Of a stretch of DNA of 64,000 nt, positions 8,709 to 18,844 are shown piece by piece. The DNA is from Neorhizobium sp. Lineage in GTDB: Bacteria > Pseudomonadota > Alphaproteobacteria > Rhizobiales > Rhizobiaceae. The notes beneath the pieces are model-generated. The model did not search any database. It had not been told where the DNA came from and saw nothing but the letters and a program-made list of their open reading frames with translations. The stretch spans positions 7,501-71,500 of the forward strand of contig JAPWKC010000002.1 in NCBI GenBank assembly GCA_028283725.1, given 5' to 3'. Both the position numbers and the translations under genes were made by a program. Each line of letters begins with the position of its first letter. Within the stretch, counting starts at the first letter, position 1.

Positions 8709-9649
8709 TCACCGGGCTTTCGGGCGACAAGCGCAAACATCGGCCCATAGCCGCCATGCCAGGACGTATCGTTTCGCCCGAGCGACGGGGCATAGAGACC
8801 GGTGCCGTGACCGCCATCGAGAAACAGCGCATCGGGGCATTTCAGTTCGTCGCGAAACAGCCGGGCGAAATCGTGGAAATTCACCTCGTCCTCGCTGATT
8901 GCAAAACGGATCGTGCCATCGGAACAGACCCCGACGCCGCTTCGGCGGGTGCGATCCGTCGAACCGGGAATGAAATCCGGATGCAGATGATTGCCGATGA
9001 CCAGCATCGGGCCGGACTGGGTGGCAAATTGCGGCGCGGGATTGCCGGCCTTCTGCCGCCGCAGATAGGCCTCCGTCGTGACGATATGGCCGCCGGCCTC
9101 GTCGATCAGGAAAATGCCATTCGGCGTGCGGTAGAAATTCGGGATCGGCCCTTTTGCCTGCGGCCGGCCGCTTGTGTTGACGGGCACGCTCTCATGTCCA
9201 TCCTCGACATAGAGCCCGACCGGCACGAAGGCCTCCGAATACATGCCGGCATTCATGGCAAACACCAGCGTCCTGCCATCGGCGCCGAGCGCATCGGAAA
9301 GTGCGGAAAAACGGCGGTAGGGCTGGCCGGACCGATCCTTCCAGGAAAGCCGCAGGCTTTCGTTCGCTCCCTTCGGATCGCGCGGAACGGTGCAGACGAT
9401 ATACTTTGCCGTTTCGAAAGAGAGCCGGACGCACGGGCCCTCGGCCCCATTCCCTTCGGCACCCGGACCTGCCAGGGCGCCAGAGGCTAAAAGGCCAAAG
9501 CCCGCCAGAACGGCCGCGCCGCCCGCCAGCCGGCGCAGGCTGAATGTCAGGATGCGCCCGATCCGGCGGCGGCGACGGCGCAAACCATCCAGCAACAGGG
9601 CGGACGTATCGGCCATCATGTGTCTATGGGGAAATCTGTATCGCATCAT
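8705..9649 (-). CDS. Exported phosphodiester glycosidase-domain protein
   Basis: The protein has about 314 residues from the ATG at 9649. An Arg-rich stretch (LRRRRRRIGR) precedes a hydrophobic segment at about 33-58, which acts as a signal or anchor. The rest is a phosphodiester glycosidase (NAGPA-like) domain with FAMNAGMY, NGIFLI, SGPMLV, and FLDGGHGTGLY near the C terminus. Family members cleave phosphodiester sugar links or are uncharacterised exported proteins. The reading frame stays open to 9967, but that would overlap anmK and the upstream residues look non-coding. ATGs at 9646, 9619 and 9616 are alternatives. It is coupled to recX. Confidence 0.7.
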   Translation of the reverse strand: MMRYRFPHRHMMADTSALLLDGLRRRRRRIGRILTFSLRRLAGGAAVLAGFGLLASGALAGPGAEGNGAEGPCVRLSFETAKYIVCTVPRDPKGANESLRLSWKDRSGQPYRRFSALSDALGADGRTLVFAMNAGMYSEAFVPVGLYVEDGHESVPVNTSGRPQAKGPIPNFYRTPNGIFLIDEAGGHIVTTEAYLRRQKAGNPAPQFATQSGPMLVIGNHLHPDFIPGSTDRTRRSGVGVCSDGTIRFAISEDEVNFHDFARLFRDELKCPDALFLDGGHGTGLYAPSLGRNDTSWHGGYGPMFALVARKPGE

Positions 9650-9830
9650 CACTGTTTGATCTGGCCGGGCGAAACCGCCGGCTGGATTGCCGCAAGGGTG
9701 ATCGAAAGCGGCAGCAGCGTCAAGCACAGGGCGATCACAACATCCCTTGACCTTGGCCGCCGCTTGGCAGAGCTTGCGGGGAAACATCGACGCTTCGGCG
9801 AAAAGATGACGCGTATCCAAGGATTTGACC

Positions 9831-10994
9831 ATGCCACCTGAAGCCTCGTCGGACGTCGTTCCCAACATCAAGGACAAGGCCGAACCCGTTTGGGCGGTCG
9901 GTCTGATGACCGGCACCGTCCTCGACGGCAATATCGACGTGGCGCTCCTGAAGACGGACGGGGTCACGGTCGATACGTTCGGCGCCTACAGGCTTGCCCC
10001 CTATCCCGAAGGCATGGTCGATCTTCTGGAAAACACCCTGAAAGCCGCCCGCGCCTGGAATTTCGAAGGCCCCGAACCGGCCATCTTCGCTGAGGCCGAG
10101 GAGGCCCTGACACGGGCGCAATCGACGGCCGTTCAGGCGCTGGTCGAGGATCAGGGCCTCAGCATGGCCGATATCGGCGTCGTCGGCTTCCATGGACAGA
10201 CGGTGCTGCATCGCGCCCCGACGAAGACGCGGCGCGGCGACACGCGCCAGCTCGGCAACGGCGCGCTGATGGCCTCGCTTCTCGGCACCAAGGTCGCCTA
10301 TGATTTCCGCAGCGCCGATATCCGGGCCGGCGGTCAGGGCGCGCCGCTTGCCGCCGCCTATCACGCAGCCCTGCTCAAAGGGCTCGACGAGACCGGCGAT
10401 AGTGCCGTTCTCAATCTGGGCGGTGTCGGCAATATCACGTGGTGGGACGGAAAAGATCTCGTCGTCGCCTTCGATACGGGACCGGCCAACGCGCCGCTCA
10501 ACGATTTCATCAAGGCGCGCGGTCTGGGCGACATGGACCGCGACGGCACGCTCGGTGCGGCCGGAACGGTGGACGAGGCAAGGCTTTCGCGGCTTATCGA
10601 CCACCCCTATATGACGGCGCAATTCCCCAAATCGCTCGACCGTTTCGATTTCACCGCCGCCATGGCCGACGGGCTGTCGCCTGAAGATGGTGCGGCGACG
10701 CTCACCGCCTTCACCGCATCTGCGGTCGGCAAGGCGCTCGATCTTCTGCCGCACAGGCCCAGGCGCCTGATCGTTTCCGGCGGTGGACGGCACAATCCGA
10801 CGATGATGAAAATGCTCGAAAGCCGGGCGAGAGCCGAGGCCATTTCCGCCGATACATTCGGCTGGCGCGGCGATGCGGTGGAGGCGGAATGCTTCGCCTT
10901 TCTCGCCGTTCGCGTGGCGCGCGGCCTGCCGATCAGTTTTCCGACAACGACTGGCGCTCCGAGACCCTTGCCGGGTGGCCGTATTGCCGGATAA
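9831..10994 (+). CDS. anmK: Anhydro-N-acetylmuramic acid kinase
   Basis: The 387-residue enzyme phosphorylates 1,6-anhydro-MurNAc to MurNAc-6-phosphate with ring opening, a cytoplasmic step of cell-wall recycling. The N-terminal phosphate loop reads [10 protein letters not shown]; many relatives have GLMSGTSLDG. Other family motifs are [39 protein letters not shown] and VSGGGRHN. I start at the ATG at 9831, which has AAGGA eight bases upstream, rather than the TTG at 9825. It is divergent from the phosphodiester glycosidase. Confidence 0.94.
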   Translation: MPPEASSDVVPNIKDKAEPVWAVGLMTGTVLDGNIDVALLKTDGVTVDTFGAYRLAPYPEGMVDLLENTLKAARAWNFEGPEPAIFAEAEEALTRAQSTAVQALVEDQGLSMADIGVVGFHGQTVLHRAPTKTRRGDTRQLGNGALMASLLGTKVAYDFRSADIRAGGQGAPLAAAYHAALLKGLDETGDSAVLNLGGVGNITWWDGKDLVVAFDTGPANAPLNDFIKARGLGDMDRDGTLGAAGTVDEARLSRLIDHPYMTAQFPKSLDRFDFTAAMADGLSPEDGAATLTAFTASAVGKALDLLPHRPRRLIVSGGGRHNPTMMKMLESRARAEAISADTFGWRGDAVEAECFAFLAVRVARGLPISFPTTTGAPRPLPGGRIAG

Positions 10995-11049
10995 AGGCAT
11001 GCGTGGCCCGCCGGACGGATGAGCAGGCGGGCGGGGGAGATCACAAGTC

Positions 11050-11970
11050 ATGAACGGCAGACTGCTCGGAGTGCTGGGCGCAAATACGGTTGCCGCGGGC
11101 ATGGTCATCATGCTCTTCGGCGATTTCCTGTTTTCGCTCAACGATGCGCTGGCAAAATGGCTGGTGGCAAGCTTTGCCGTCGGGCAGGTTCTGTTCCTGC
11201 GCTCGGTCGGCTCGGCGATCATTCTGACACCGATGGTGCTTCGGCGGCCGATCCACGAATTGTGGCGGGTGGAGCAGCCCTGGGTGCAGGTCATGCGCGT
11301 CGTCTTCGCCACGATGGACCTGTCGCTCTTCTACACCGCCGTCGTCTATCTGCCGCTCGCCGACGTCATGACCTTTTATATGGCCGGCCCGATCTATGTG
11401 GCGGCGATCTCGCATTTCCTGCTGGGCGAGCGGATCGGCTGGCGGCGCTGGCTGGCCGTGCTGATCGGCTTCGTCGGCGTCGTCATCGCGCTTCGCCCGT
11501 CGACCGCAATGCTGACATGGCCATCGGTCTACGGGCTTCTCGGCAGTCTCGGCTTTGCCATGACGCTCGTCCTCAACCGCCAGCTGCGCAAGACCTCCGA
11601 CGCGACGCTCGTGACATGGCAGGCGGTGGTGGCGCTGGTCGTCGGGGCAATCCTTGCCATCGGCCACTGGAAGGCGATGACACCGGGTGAACTCGCGTCG
11701 CTGCTTCTTTTGGGCATCATCGCGTCGGCCGGCCATCTGCTCATCGCCAGGTCGCTGAAAATGGCGCCGGCCTCGGTTCTGGCACCCTTGCAATACACGC
11801 TCTTGATCTGGGCCGTCATTCTCGGCTGGCTGTTCTTCGGCGACCTCCCGGACCCGCAAACCTGGGTCGGGGCGGCGATCATCATCGGCTCGGGCCTCTT
11901 CATTTTCCACCGCGCCAAGGTGAAGCAGGATATCGAGCCGGCCATACCGACCGATTCCAGCCACGGCTGA
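11050..11970 (+). CDS. DMT-superfamily (EamA) permease
   Basis: The 306-residue protein has ten predicted membrane helices as two repeated EamA halves (about 15-140 and 150-295). The end of the first half shows the typical loop LLGERIGWRRWLAVLIGF. It probably exports or imports a small metabolite; the substrate is not predictable. A GGGGGAG ribosome site lies about 10 bases upstream. It starts 55 bases after anmK and may share its transcript. Confidence 0.82.
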   Translation: MNGRLLGVLGANTVAAGMVIMLFGDFLFSLNDALAKWLVASFAVGQVLFLRSVGSAIILTPMVLRRPIHELWRVEQPWVQVMRVVFATMDLSLFYTAVVYLPLADVMTFYMAGPIYVAAISHFLLGERIGWRRWLAVLIGFVGVVIALRPSTAMLTWPSVYGLLGSLGFAMTLVLNRQLRKTSDATLVTWQAVVALVVGAILAIGHWKAMTPGELASLLLLGIIASAGHLLIARSLKMAPASVLAPLQYTLLIWAVILGWLFFGDLPDPQTWVGAAIIIGSGLFIFHRAKVKQDIEPAIPTDSSHG

Positions 11971-12103
11971 TGCCGGCACCGGCACCGGCAGGCAAAGGGA
12001 CAAAGGGGCAAGGACTGCCGGCCTGCCTCTTCAACAGGAAGTGAGTTTTCCCCGGCGGGGTCGGCACCCTAGATTGCACCGGTCAGTCAGGGAGGACTTT
12101 GCC

Positions 12104-13648
12104 GTGCCACTGTTTCGAACGATCGCATCGCTTGCCGTTCTCGCCATGCTCGCAGCCCCCGCCGCGGCACAGGAGAGCGGCCGCGCCCGGCCCCATGAGC
12201 GTGCACAGCAGGGCGAAGACCGCGCCGAGGCTGCCTTGCCGCAGGCAAGCGGCATCTTCTCGCTCATTCCTCCCGATGCGGTCAGCGACCATATCCTCAA
12301 ACCGCAGGAGGGCGATCTTGCCTATAGCGCGACCGCCGGCACGCTCGATCTCTTCGGCCAGGATGGCAGCCGCACGGCGCGGGTTTTCTACACGGCCTAT
12401 GTCGCGAAGAACCGGAGCGAGGGCCGGCCGATCACCTTTGCCTTCAATGGCGGACCGGGGGCGGCCTCCGCCTACCTGCATCTCGGTCTCGTCGGCCCGA
12501 AAATCCTCGACTTCTCGTCCGGCCCCGATGTCGGCACCGAACCGAAACTGACAGACAATCCCGAAAGCTGGCTGCGTTTCACCGATCTCGTGCTGATCGA
12601 TGCGATCGGCACCGGCTGGAGCCGGGCCGCATCCGACGACACGGCCCGCGGCTTCTATGGCGTCAGGCAGGATGCCGAGATGTTTTCAAAGGCGATCACG
12701 CTCTATGTCCAGAAAAACGACCGTCTGGCTGCGCCCAAATATCTGCTCGGCGAGAGCTATGGCGGGTTTCGCGCCGCCAAGGTGGCGCTGGCGCTGAAAA
12801 GCAGCCAGGGCATTCTCGTGTCGGGCATCGTGATGGCCTCGCCGCTGACGGAAGGCCGCTTTCTCGCCAATTCCTCCGATCCCATCAGCGCAGCCCTGCA
12901 ACTGCCTTCGCTTGCCGCCGCAAAAATGGACCGGGAGAAGACGTTTTCGCCGGAAAAGCTCGCCGACGCTGAACGCTTTGCGATGAGCGACTATCTCGTG
13001 GCGCTGGCCGGTGCCGCTCCACAGGGTGCCGCCGCCGAAGCCTTCTATGGCCACCTGTCGGACATGACGGGCATCGCAAAGGACGAGGTGGCGCGCAGCC
13101 GCGGCTTCGTCGGCGATATCTATGCCAAGACGATGGGCGGCGCAGACAAGATCGTCAGCCCTTATGACGCCTCCCATGCGGTACCCGACGCCTATCCCGA
13201 AGACGTATACAGCCGCAACGACGATCCGATCCTCGAAGGCTATACGCGGGCCTATGGTGCAACCTTTGCCGCCTATGCCCGGCGCGATCTCGGCTTTGCC
13301 TGCGACGTCACCTATACGCTGATCAATGACGAGGTGAACCGCCGCTGGGAATGGAACGGCAGAAGCGGCGGCGATACGCGGCGGCTGGCAAGCGTCGAGA
13401 CCGATATCCGCGATCTGCTCTCCACCATTCCGTCCTTCCGGCTGATGATCGCCCATGGACGGGATGATGCGCTGACGCCCTATGGTGTCAGCCGCTACGT
13501 GCTCGACCACCTGCCCGCAGGGCTGGCCACGGCAAGGACGGAGCTGAAAACCTATCCCGGCGGCCACATGTTCTACACCCAGTCCGCCGCCCGCCGCGCC
13601 TTTTCCGAAGATGCCCGGCGGTTCTATCAGTCCCGCCTCGGCGGTTGA
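12104..13648 (+). CDS. Exported S10-family (serine carboxypeptidase-like) peptidase
   Basis: The 514-residue protein starts at a GTG at 12104 with GGAGG eight bases upstream, and opens with a signal peptide ending APAAAQ near residue 23. The S10 catalytic residues are visible: Ser218 in GESYGG, an Asp in AHGRDDALTPY and the His in GGHMFY. FNGGPGAAS forms the oxyanion region. It probably cleaves peptides from the C terminus in the periplasm. Bacterial S10 peptidases of this size are common in rhizobia but little studied. Confidence 0.82.
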   Translation: MPLFRTIASLAVLAMLAAPAAAQESGRARPHERAQQGEDRAEAALPQASGIFSLIPPDAVSDHILKPQEGDLAYSATAGTLDLFGQDGSRTARVFYTAYVAKNRSEGRPITFAFNGGPGAASAYLHLGLVGPKILDFSSGPDVGTEPKLTDNPESWLRFTDLVLIDAIGTGWSRAASDDTARGFYGVRQDAEMFSKAITLYVQKNDRLAAPKYLLGESYGGFRAAKVALALKSSQGILVSGIVMASPLTEGRFLANSSDPISAALQLPSLAAAKMDREKTFSPEKLADAERFAMSDYLVALAGAAPQGAAAEAFYGHLSDMTGIAKDEVARSRGFVGDIYAKTMGGADKIVSPYDASHAVPDAYPEDVYSRNDDPILEGYTRAYGATFAAYARRDLGFACDVTYTLINDEVNRRWEWNGRSGGDTRRLASVETDIRDLLSTIPSFRLMIAHGRDDALTPYGVSRYVLDHLPAGLATARTELKTYPGGHMFYTQSAARRAFSEDARRFYQSRLGG

Positions 13649-13795
13649 GGCGGATCGGCCGAGACGAAAAACCGGCTAAGGCGAACCCGGCCTTTTTCGA
13701 TGACGAACTCTCCGCCACTCGCCATCGACGGATGCTCAGGACAGGCCCGAGCATGACGGATGGATGGTTTCCGGCCATTGTCAGCAGCGCAATCG

Positions 13796-13826
13796 GCAAA
13801 AAAAGAGGCCGGGCAAACCCGGCCTC
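13796..13826 (-). terminator. Rho-independent terminator of the gluconate-dehydrogenase-type operon
   Basis: Read on the minus strand, a nine-base-pair stem (13805-13813 with 13818-13826, loop of four) is followed by a run of T at 13804-13798. It lies 27 bases past the cytochrome c stop. Confidence 0.85.
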
Positions 13827-13852
13827 CATCATCCTTGTCCCGAAGGGTTATC

Positions 13853-15085
13853 TCATTCGTCGCGGAGACGGGCGCGCAGATTGCCGACCTCCGTCGGATC
13901 GACGGCCGGTGCCGCATTGCCCCAGGTGTTGCGCACATAGGTCAGCACGTTCGCCACATCCTTGTCGTTGAGGTTCCAGGCAAAGGACGGCATGTTCGGG
14001 CTGGTCGGCGCCGCATGGGTGGCACCCGCCTTGCTGCCGGCAAGCACGACGCGGATCAGGCTCGTCGGATCGTCGCTGTTGACAAGCGGCGCGCTGGCAA
14101 GCCTCGGGAAGAGCGTCGGGATGCCCTCGCCCTTGGAGACGTGGCAGGCGGAACAGCGGTCGGCATAGATCGCAGCCCCTGCCACCATGCGCGCATCCGT
14201 CGCCGCGATCGGGGCGGGCGCCTTGGCACCGGCATTGCGGTTATCCTTTAGATAGACCGCAACCGCCTTCAGATCCTGATCGCTCCAATGCTGGCTGGAA
14301 TTCTCCACCTCTTCCGCCATCGGGCCGGACGCCATGTCATACTTGTTGGCGCCGGTCTTCAGGTAGGCGGTGATATCCTCGACGGACCACGCACCGATGC
14401 CCTTATGCGGATCCGACGTGATGTTCGGGGCAAACCAGTCCTGCAGCGTGGCACCTTCGAGGAACTGGTCGTTCTTGTCGCCGCCCATGATGTTCTTCGG
14501 CGTGTGGCAGGTGCCGCAATGGCCGAGACCCTCGACGATATAGGCGCCGCGGTTCCACTCCTCGGACTTCTGCGGATTGGCTTTGAACTCGCCCTTGGTA
14601 AAGTTCAGCATGTTCCAGCCGATCAGGCTGAGACGGATGTTGAACGGGAACGGCAGGAGATTGGTCTCCACCTTGTTCTTCACCGGCTCGACGCTGTTGA
14701 GATAGGCGTAGATCGCGGCGTTGTCTTCTTTCGAGACCTTCGTATAGGCGGTAAACGGCATGGCGCCGTAGAGATGGAATCCGCCCGGCCCCTCGCCTTC
14801 CGACATGACCTTCTGGAACTCGTCCAGCGTCATGCGGCCGATCCCTGTCTCGGGATCGGGGGTGATGTTGGCGCCGACGAGATCGCCGAACGGCGTCTTC
14901 AGCGTTACCCCGCCGGCAAACGGCTTGCCGCCGGGCACGGTATGACAGGCGGCACAGTCGCCGAGGATCGCCAGATAGCGGCCCTTGTCGATCTGTTCGA
15001 ACGAATCGTCACGGGCGGCCTGTGCGAAGGCGGCCGTGGTCGAGAGGGCGAAAAGGCCCGCAGCAAGAAGAAGAGACTGTCTCAT
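13853..15085 (-). CDS. Tri-haem cytochrome c subunit of a GMC/gluconate-type dehydrogenase
   Basis: The 410-residue protein has a signal peptide (residues 1-22, ending AFAQA) and three CxxCH haem sites at 44-48, 190-194 and 311-315. Axial Met candidates occur in each domain. This is the layout of the membrane-associated cytochrome subunit of gluconate 2-dehydrogenase and alcohol/sorbitol dehydrogenases, which passes electrons from the flavoprotein to ubiquinone in the periplasm. The frame is open further upstream to 15601, but that part lies inside the flavoprotein gene. The ATG at 15085 overlaps the flavoprotein stop by four bases. Confidence 0.92.
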   Translation of the reverse strand: MRQSLLLAAGLFALSTTAAFAQAARDDSFEQIDKGRYLAILGDCAACHTVPGGKPFAGGVTLKTPFGDLVGANITPDPETGIGRMTLDEFQKVMSEGEGPGGFHLYGAMPFTAYTKVSKEDNAAIYAYLNSVEPVKNKVETNLLPFPFNIRLSLIGWNMLNFTKGEFKANPQKSEEWNRGAYIVEGLGHCGTCHTPKNIMGGDKNDQFLEGATLQDWFAPNITSDPHKGIGAWSVEDITAYLKTGANKYDMASGPMAEEVENSSQHWSDQDLKAVAVYLKDNRNAGAKAPAPIAATDARMVAGAAIYADRCSACHVSKGEGIPTLFPRLASAPLVNSDDPTSLIRVVLAGSKAGATHAAPTSPNMPSFAWNLNDKDVANVLTYVRNTWGNAAPAVDPTEVGNLRARLRDE

Positions 15086-16849
15086 GCCTGCACCAGGGGT
15101 CCGGGGTTTTTCAGGTACTGGTTGCGGATCGCATCGGCCGCCTTGAAGGCGAGCGCTGCGGCCGTACCGGTGGGGTTGTAGCCGGGGTTCTGCGGGAAGG
15201 CCGACGCGCCGACGACGAAGAGATTGGGGACATCCCAGGTCTGCAGATACTTGTTGACCGAGCTTTTCGTCGGATCCGCGCCCATGACGAAGCCGCCGAC
15301 GATATGCGACGACTGGTAGGGGCCGGTATTCCAGTGGCCCTTGGACGGGTTCTGGACGATCTGCCGCGGTCCCATCGCCTTGGCGATCTCGGCCACTTTG
15401 CCGGTCACATAGGCTGCCATCTTCCGGTCGTTCTCGGAGAAGTCGAAGGTGACGCGCAACAGCGGCCGGCCGAGACGGTCGGTATAGGTCGGATCGAGCG
15501 ACAGGTAGTTTGTCCGCGTCGAATAGCTCGACGCCTCGCAGCCGATCGACATGGTCGACAGGTAGTTCTTGACCGTTTCCTTCTTCCAGTCCGAGCCCCA
15601 TTTCGGCGTGCCCGGAGGCGTCGGCCGGCTGGAGATCGGTGCCGCCCCGATCGGCGTCACGCGGGTCGAACCGCCGCCGAAGAAGCCGAGGCCGGAATGG
15701 TCGAAATTGTCGTTGTTGAATTCGTCGATCCCCATGCCGACGGCACCGGCACCGATGAACGGATTGAAGTTCTTGTCGTCGAAGAACAGCTGCACGCCGT
15801 TCGCCGTCTGGTAGGCGTAGTTGCGCCCCGTCGTGCCGACATTGGTGTTCGGGTCATAGGGCGTGCCGACACCCGAAAGCAGCATCAGCCGGACGTTTTC
15901 GAAGGTGAATGCCGCGACGATGACGAGATCGGCGGGCTGTTCCCACTCCTCCCCGGAACTGTCGATGAAGACGACGCCCGTCGCCCGCTTGCCGGTGGAA
16001 TCGAGGTTGATCTTGATGACTTCCGAATTGGTCCGGGCGGTGAAGTTCGATTTTCTGATCAGCGCCGGCAGGATCGTGGTGATGGCGCTCGCCTTCGAAT
16101 AGTTGGCGCAACCATAGTTGGTGCAGAAGCCGCAGAAAGTGCATGGCCCCATCGTGACGCCGAGCGGGTTGGTATAGGGCTCGGAGATGAGAGCCGAGGG
16201 TACCGGGAAGGGCTTGTAGCCGAGATCCTTCGCCGCCTTGGCAAACAGCGTCGGGCCGTAGGGCTGCCGCATCGGGCCGGTCGGATATTCGTTGGAGCGC
16301 GATCCCTCGAACGGGTTGCCGCCCTCCTGGATCTGTCCGCGCAGATTGCCTGCCTTGCCGGAAATGCCGGCGATCTTGTCGAAGGCGTCGTAGAAAGGCT
16401 CCATTTCCTCCCAGTCGGTGCCCCAGTCCTGCAGGGTCAGCTCCTCGGGAATGGCGTTGGCGCCGTATTTTTCCGTCAGGTGGCTCTTCAGGCGGAATTC
16501 GGTCCGGCTGGAAGCGGAAGGTGATGCCGGCCCAGTGGTTGCCGGCGCCGCCGGTGCCGTTGCCGGGGTGAAACGAACCCCAGCTGCGCATCGGCAGTGC
16601 CGTCTGCGAGGGATCGTTGCGGGCCGTGATGGTGTTCTGCGCAGTGCGCAGCATCAGTTCCTGACGGCTCGAATACCGCAATTCGTCGGCGACGGTGGCG
16701 ACGTTGAAGTCGGATGCCGTATCGCGCCAGGGGCCGCGTTCGAGGCCGACAACGTCGAGGCCCTGGTCCGTCAATTCGTTGGCGATGATGGCACCGGTCC
16801 AGCCGAGCCCGATCACCACCGCATCGGTGTGGGGAAGTTTGCGCGCCAT
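15082..16849 (-). pseudogene. GMC/gluconate-dehydrogenase FAD subunit gene with a one-base frameshift
   Basis: Two overlapping frames encode the two parts of one flavoprotein. The N-terminal part starts at the ATG at 16849 with FAD motif GLGWTGA and runs through GGAGNHWAGITFRFQP. The rest continues in another frame with TEFRLKSHLTEKYG, NPTGTAAALAFKAADAIR and a stop at 15082. Removing one C from the CC at 16504-16505 joins them into a 588-residue protein of normal length. The enzyme would oxidise gluconate or a related sugar acid in the periplasm. Both sides are well conserved and the flanking subunits are intact. The change is therefore either very recent or a sequencing error. Confidence 0.85.
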
Positions 16850-16853
16850 GTGA

Positions 16854-17603
16854 TCAGTTCCTTGCTGTCCATTCGGGCCGTCCGGCAATGCTGAGCGGCG
16901 GAAGGTCGAGTTTTTCGTTATGGCGCTCGATATAGTCGCGGTAGTCGTAGCGCGCGCCGGGGAAGCCGATCATCTTCCAGGACACCATGTCCCGGTTTCC
17001 GCCGTAGATCGGGTCGGAGAAGAAGCCTTCCATCGTATTGCCCAGCAACTGGCCGAAGAAAAACTTCGCATCGATGCCGGAAAGCTTGATGTCACCGCTT
17101 TCCAGCCCCTTGAGGACCTGATCCTGCTGATCGGCACTCAGCTCGGCAAACACCTTGCCGAGCGCGCTGCGACAGTGCTCGTCGACGGCTTTCAGCCCGA
17201 TCCGGTAGCGATGACGCGGATCGAGTTCCGACTGATCTCCCTGTTCCGGCGTGCCCTGCTGGAACGGGCCCTTCATGTAGAGCCGCTCGAAATTGCCGTA
17301 GGAGCCGGCAAGCTGACGGTCGATGAAGGTTGCGCAGCCGGCATCCTTGCCGGAGACGCTGAGGTCATCGGCCGGGATCAGCCGCGCGACCATGGCCTCG
17401 ACGGCCTTGCCTTCGTCCGGGGTAAAGTAATACCAGCCGGCCGGCCCGAGCGTTTCGGGCGGGTTGTAGTCGAAGGGCTTGAACGGCCCCGCCCCCTTGA
17501 TGATCGTCGCCCCTGCATTCGATGTGGCAGCGACAAAGAATGCCGCGGCACTCGAAAGGAGCAACTGCCGGCGACTGACGCCGGCATTGGCCTTGTCTCT
17601 CAT
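16854..17603 (-). CDS. Gluconate 2-dehydrogenase subunit 3-like, Tat-exported
   Basis: The 249-residue protein opens with a Tat signal (SRRQLLL at 10-16, then a hydrophobic stretch). The remainder matches the gluconate 2-dehydrogenase gamma-subunit family (GWYYFTPDEGKAVEAM, LIPADD, FFFGQLLGNTMEGFFSDPIYGGN). It escorts the signal-less flavoprotein through the Tat pathway. I chose the ATG at 17603 because AGAGGAA lies six bases upstream; the ATG at 17621 has none. The flavoprotein start is four bases downstream of its stop. It is first in the three-gene operon. Confidence 0.88.
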   Translation of the reverse strand: MRDKANAGVSRRQLLLSSAAAFFVAATSNAGATIIKGAGPFKPFDYNPPETLGPAGWYYFTPDEGKAVEAMVARLIPADDLSVSGKDAGCATFIDRQLAGSYGNFERLYMKGPFQQGTPEQGDQSELDPRHRYRIGLKAVDEHCRSALGKVFAELSADQQDQVLKGLESGDIKLSGIDAKFFFGQLLGNTMEGFFSDPIYGGNRDMVSWKMIGFPGARYDYRDYIERHNEKLDLPPLSIAGRPEWTARN

Positions 17604-18052
17604 TTCGTTCCTCTTGGTCATGGGTAAAAGGTGGTCTGACGTGATGCGGATGCCCGGTTTGTGACGAGGCCGGACACCGGATTGCAAAGAAGGCTCAAGA
17701 ACGCCTGACTCCAGACGCACAAAAGCCTCAGCGACGACCGTGAGGTCGACAGCGGGGACATAGAGCGGGGATTGGAAGCGGCAACGGCTCGACGGATCCG
17801 ACCTGCAAAGGATCTGCACAATGGCCACGCGCGATACGCGCAGGCGTATTGCGGCAGACGTCGATATCGTTATTCTAGGTTGGCGAGCGGCGGATCATGG
17901 CAGGGAACACCATGGATCGAAGCGCGTATGGCGACACCTGTGAGACAGTCGGCTGGATCGAGGCCCGGAGGGTCGGATTTGGTTACCTGGAACAACATGC
18001 GTGCCGCTTCACCATGGAATTAGTTTGCATACTGAGCATTAGGTAGGGCAGT
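17604..18052. promoter_or_regulatory. Divergent intergenic region between the dehydrogenase operon and marR-type gene
   Basis: This 449-base gap holds no convincing gene. It must contain the promoters for the minus-strand dehydrogenase operon and the plus-strand MarR regulator. An AT-richer stretch near 18018-18045 (TTAGTTTGCATACTGAGCATTA) could be a regulator site overlapping the MarR gene's own promoter, but its symmetry is weak. Confidence 0.35.
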
Positions 18053-18583
18053 ATGTCGCAGTGGTCAACTGCATTTGGGAGGAAACTGCTTTTGGTCCTG
18101 ACTACCGATGATTTGTGGCATTCGCCGGGTTTTCTCATTCGCCGCTGCCAGCAGATCACTACCGCGATTTTTCTGGAAGAAGCGTCCGCTTACGATTTTT
18201 CACCGACTCAATATTCGGCGCTCGCCTTCATCGTGATGCAGCCGGGCGTGGATCAGAGCACGCTGGGTGACTGCACGGCGCTCGACCGCTCGTCTGTCAC
18301 CAAGTGTGTCGAGCGTCTGGAACAGCGCAACTTCATCAAGCGGGAAATCTGCCAGGCGGACCGGCGGGCCCGGCGCCTTTATCCGACAACGGAAGGCGAG
18401 GCCATGCTCGTCGATCTTGCAGCCGCCGCGGATCGCGCCCGTTGCAGGATCCTCGCACCGCTGAAGCCGGAGGAACGCGACACGTTCCTGTCGACGCTGC
18501 AGCATCTGGGTGACGCCCTGAACGACCAGAGCCGCGCACCGATGCAGGCGACGAGCCGCCTCGAAGACGCAACGGCTGGGTAG
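18053..18583 (+). CDS. MarR-family transcriptional regulator
   Basis: The 176-residue protein has the MarR winged helix at about 50-125: DQSTLGDCTALDRSSVTKCVERLEQ gives the recognition helix region, and QADRRARRLYPTTEGE the wing with its conserved Asp-Arg-Arg. Its divergent position suggests it controls the dehydrogenase operon (inference). Two starts are possible: the ATG at 18053, preceded by AGGTAGGG, or a TTG at 18092 with GGGAGG nine bases upstream, which would remove 13 residues. Confidence 0.82.
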   Translation: MSQWSTAFGRKLLLVLTTDDLWHSPGFLIRRCQQITTAIFLEEASAYDFSPTQYSALAFIVMQPGVDQSTLGDCTALDRSSVTKCVERLEQRNFIKREICQADRRARRLYPTTEGEAMLVDLAAAADRARCRILAPLKPEERDTFLSTLQHLGDALNDQSRAPMQATSRLEDATAG

Positions 18584-18628
18584 CGACGCCAACGCTCTGC
18601 TGGCCGCTGCTGCTCTGATCCTGACGGA

Positions 18629-18653
18629 AAAAGCCGGCCTGCGGGCCGGCTTG
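18629..18653. terminator. Terminator hairpin after the MarR gene and downstream of pcaF
   Basis: A perfect nine-base-pair stem (18631-18639 with 18644-18652, loop of four) is flanked by AAAAA on the left and TTGGTTT on the right. It could serve both strands; the minus strand ends with five T. It lies 46 bases after the MarR stop. Confidence 0.7.
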
Positions 18654-18844
18654 GTTTGATGTGAAAACCGTGGTCTTTGGAGGCTGCCGCCTTGGGACTG
18701 TCGGACGATCATATCGCATCGACCAAATCAGACGCTTGCGGATGTGCGGGACACGCACGAACATGCCGGAAGAGAGGCGCCGGGCGCGTCGGCAGTCTGG
18801 GCCGGCCAGTGGCCGGCTCCTTTCATCGCGTCATCGAGCCGTGA

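Noticed and set aside
13853..15601. Cytochrome c frame extended to 582 codons
   Set aside because: The first 172 codons overlap the flavoprotein; the signal peptide and an ATGA overlap place the real start at 15085.
15022..16524. Plus-strand open frame of 500 codons across the GMC subunit
   Set aside because: It is antisense to a clear flavoprotein; composition is that of a shadow frame.
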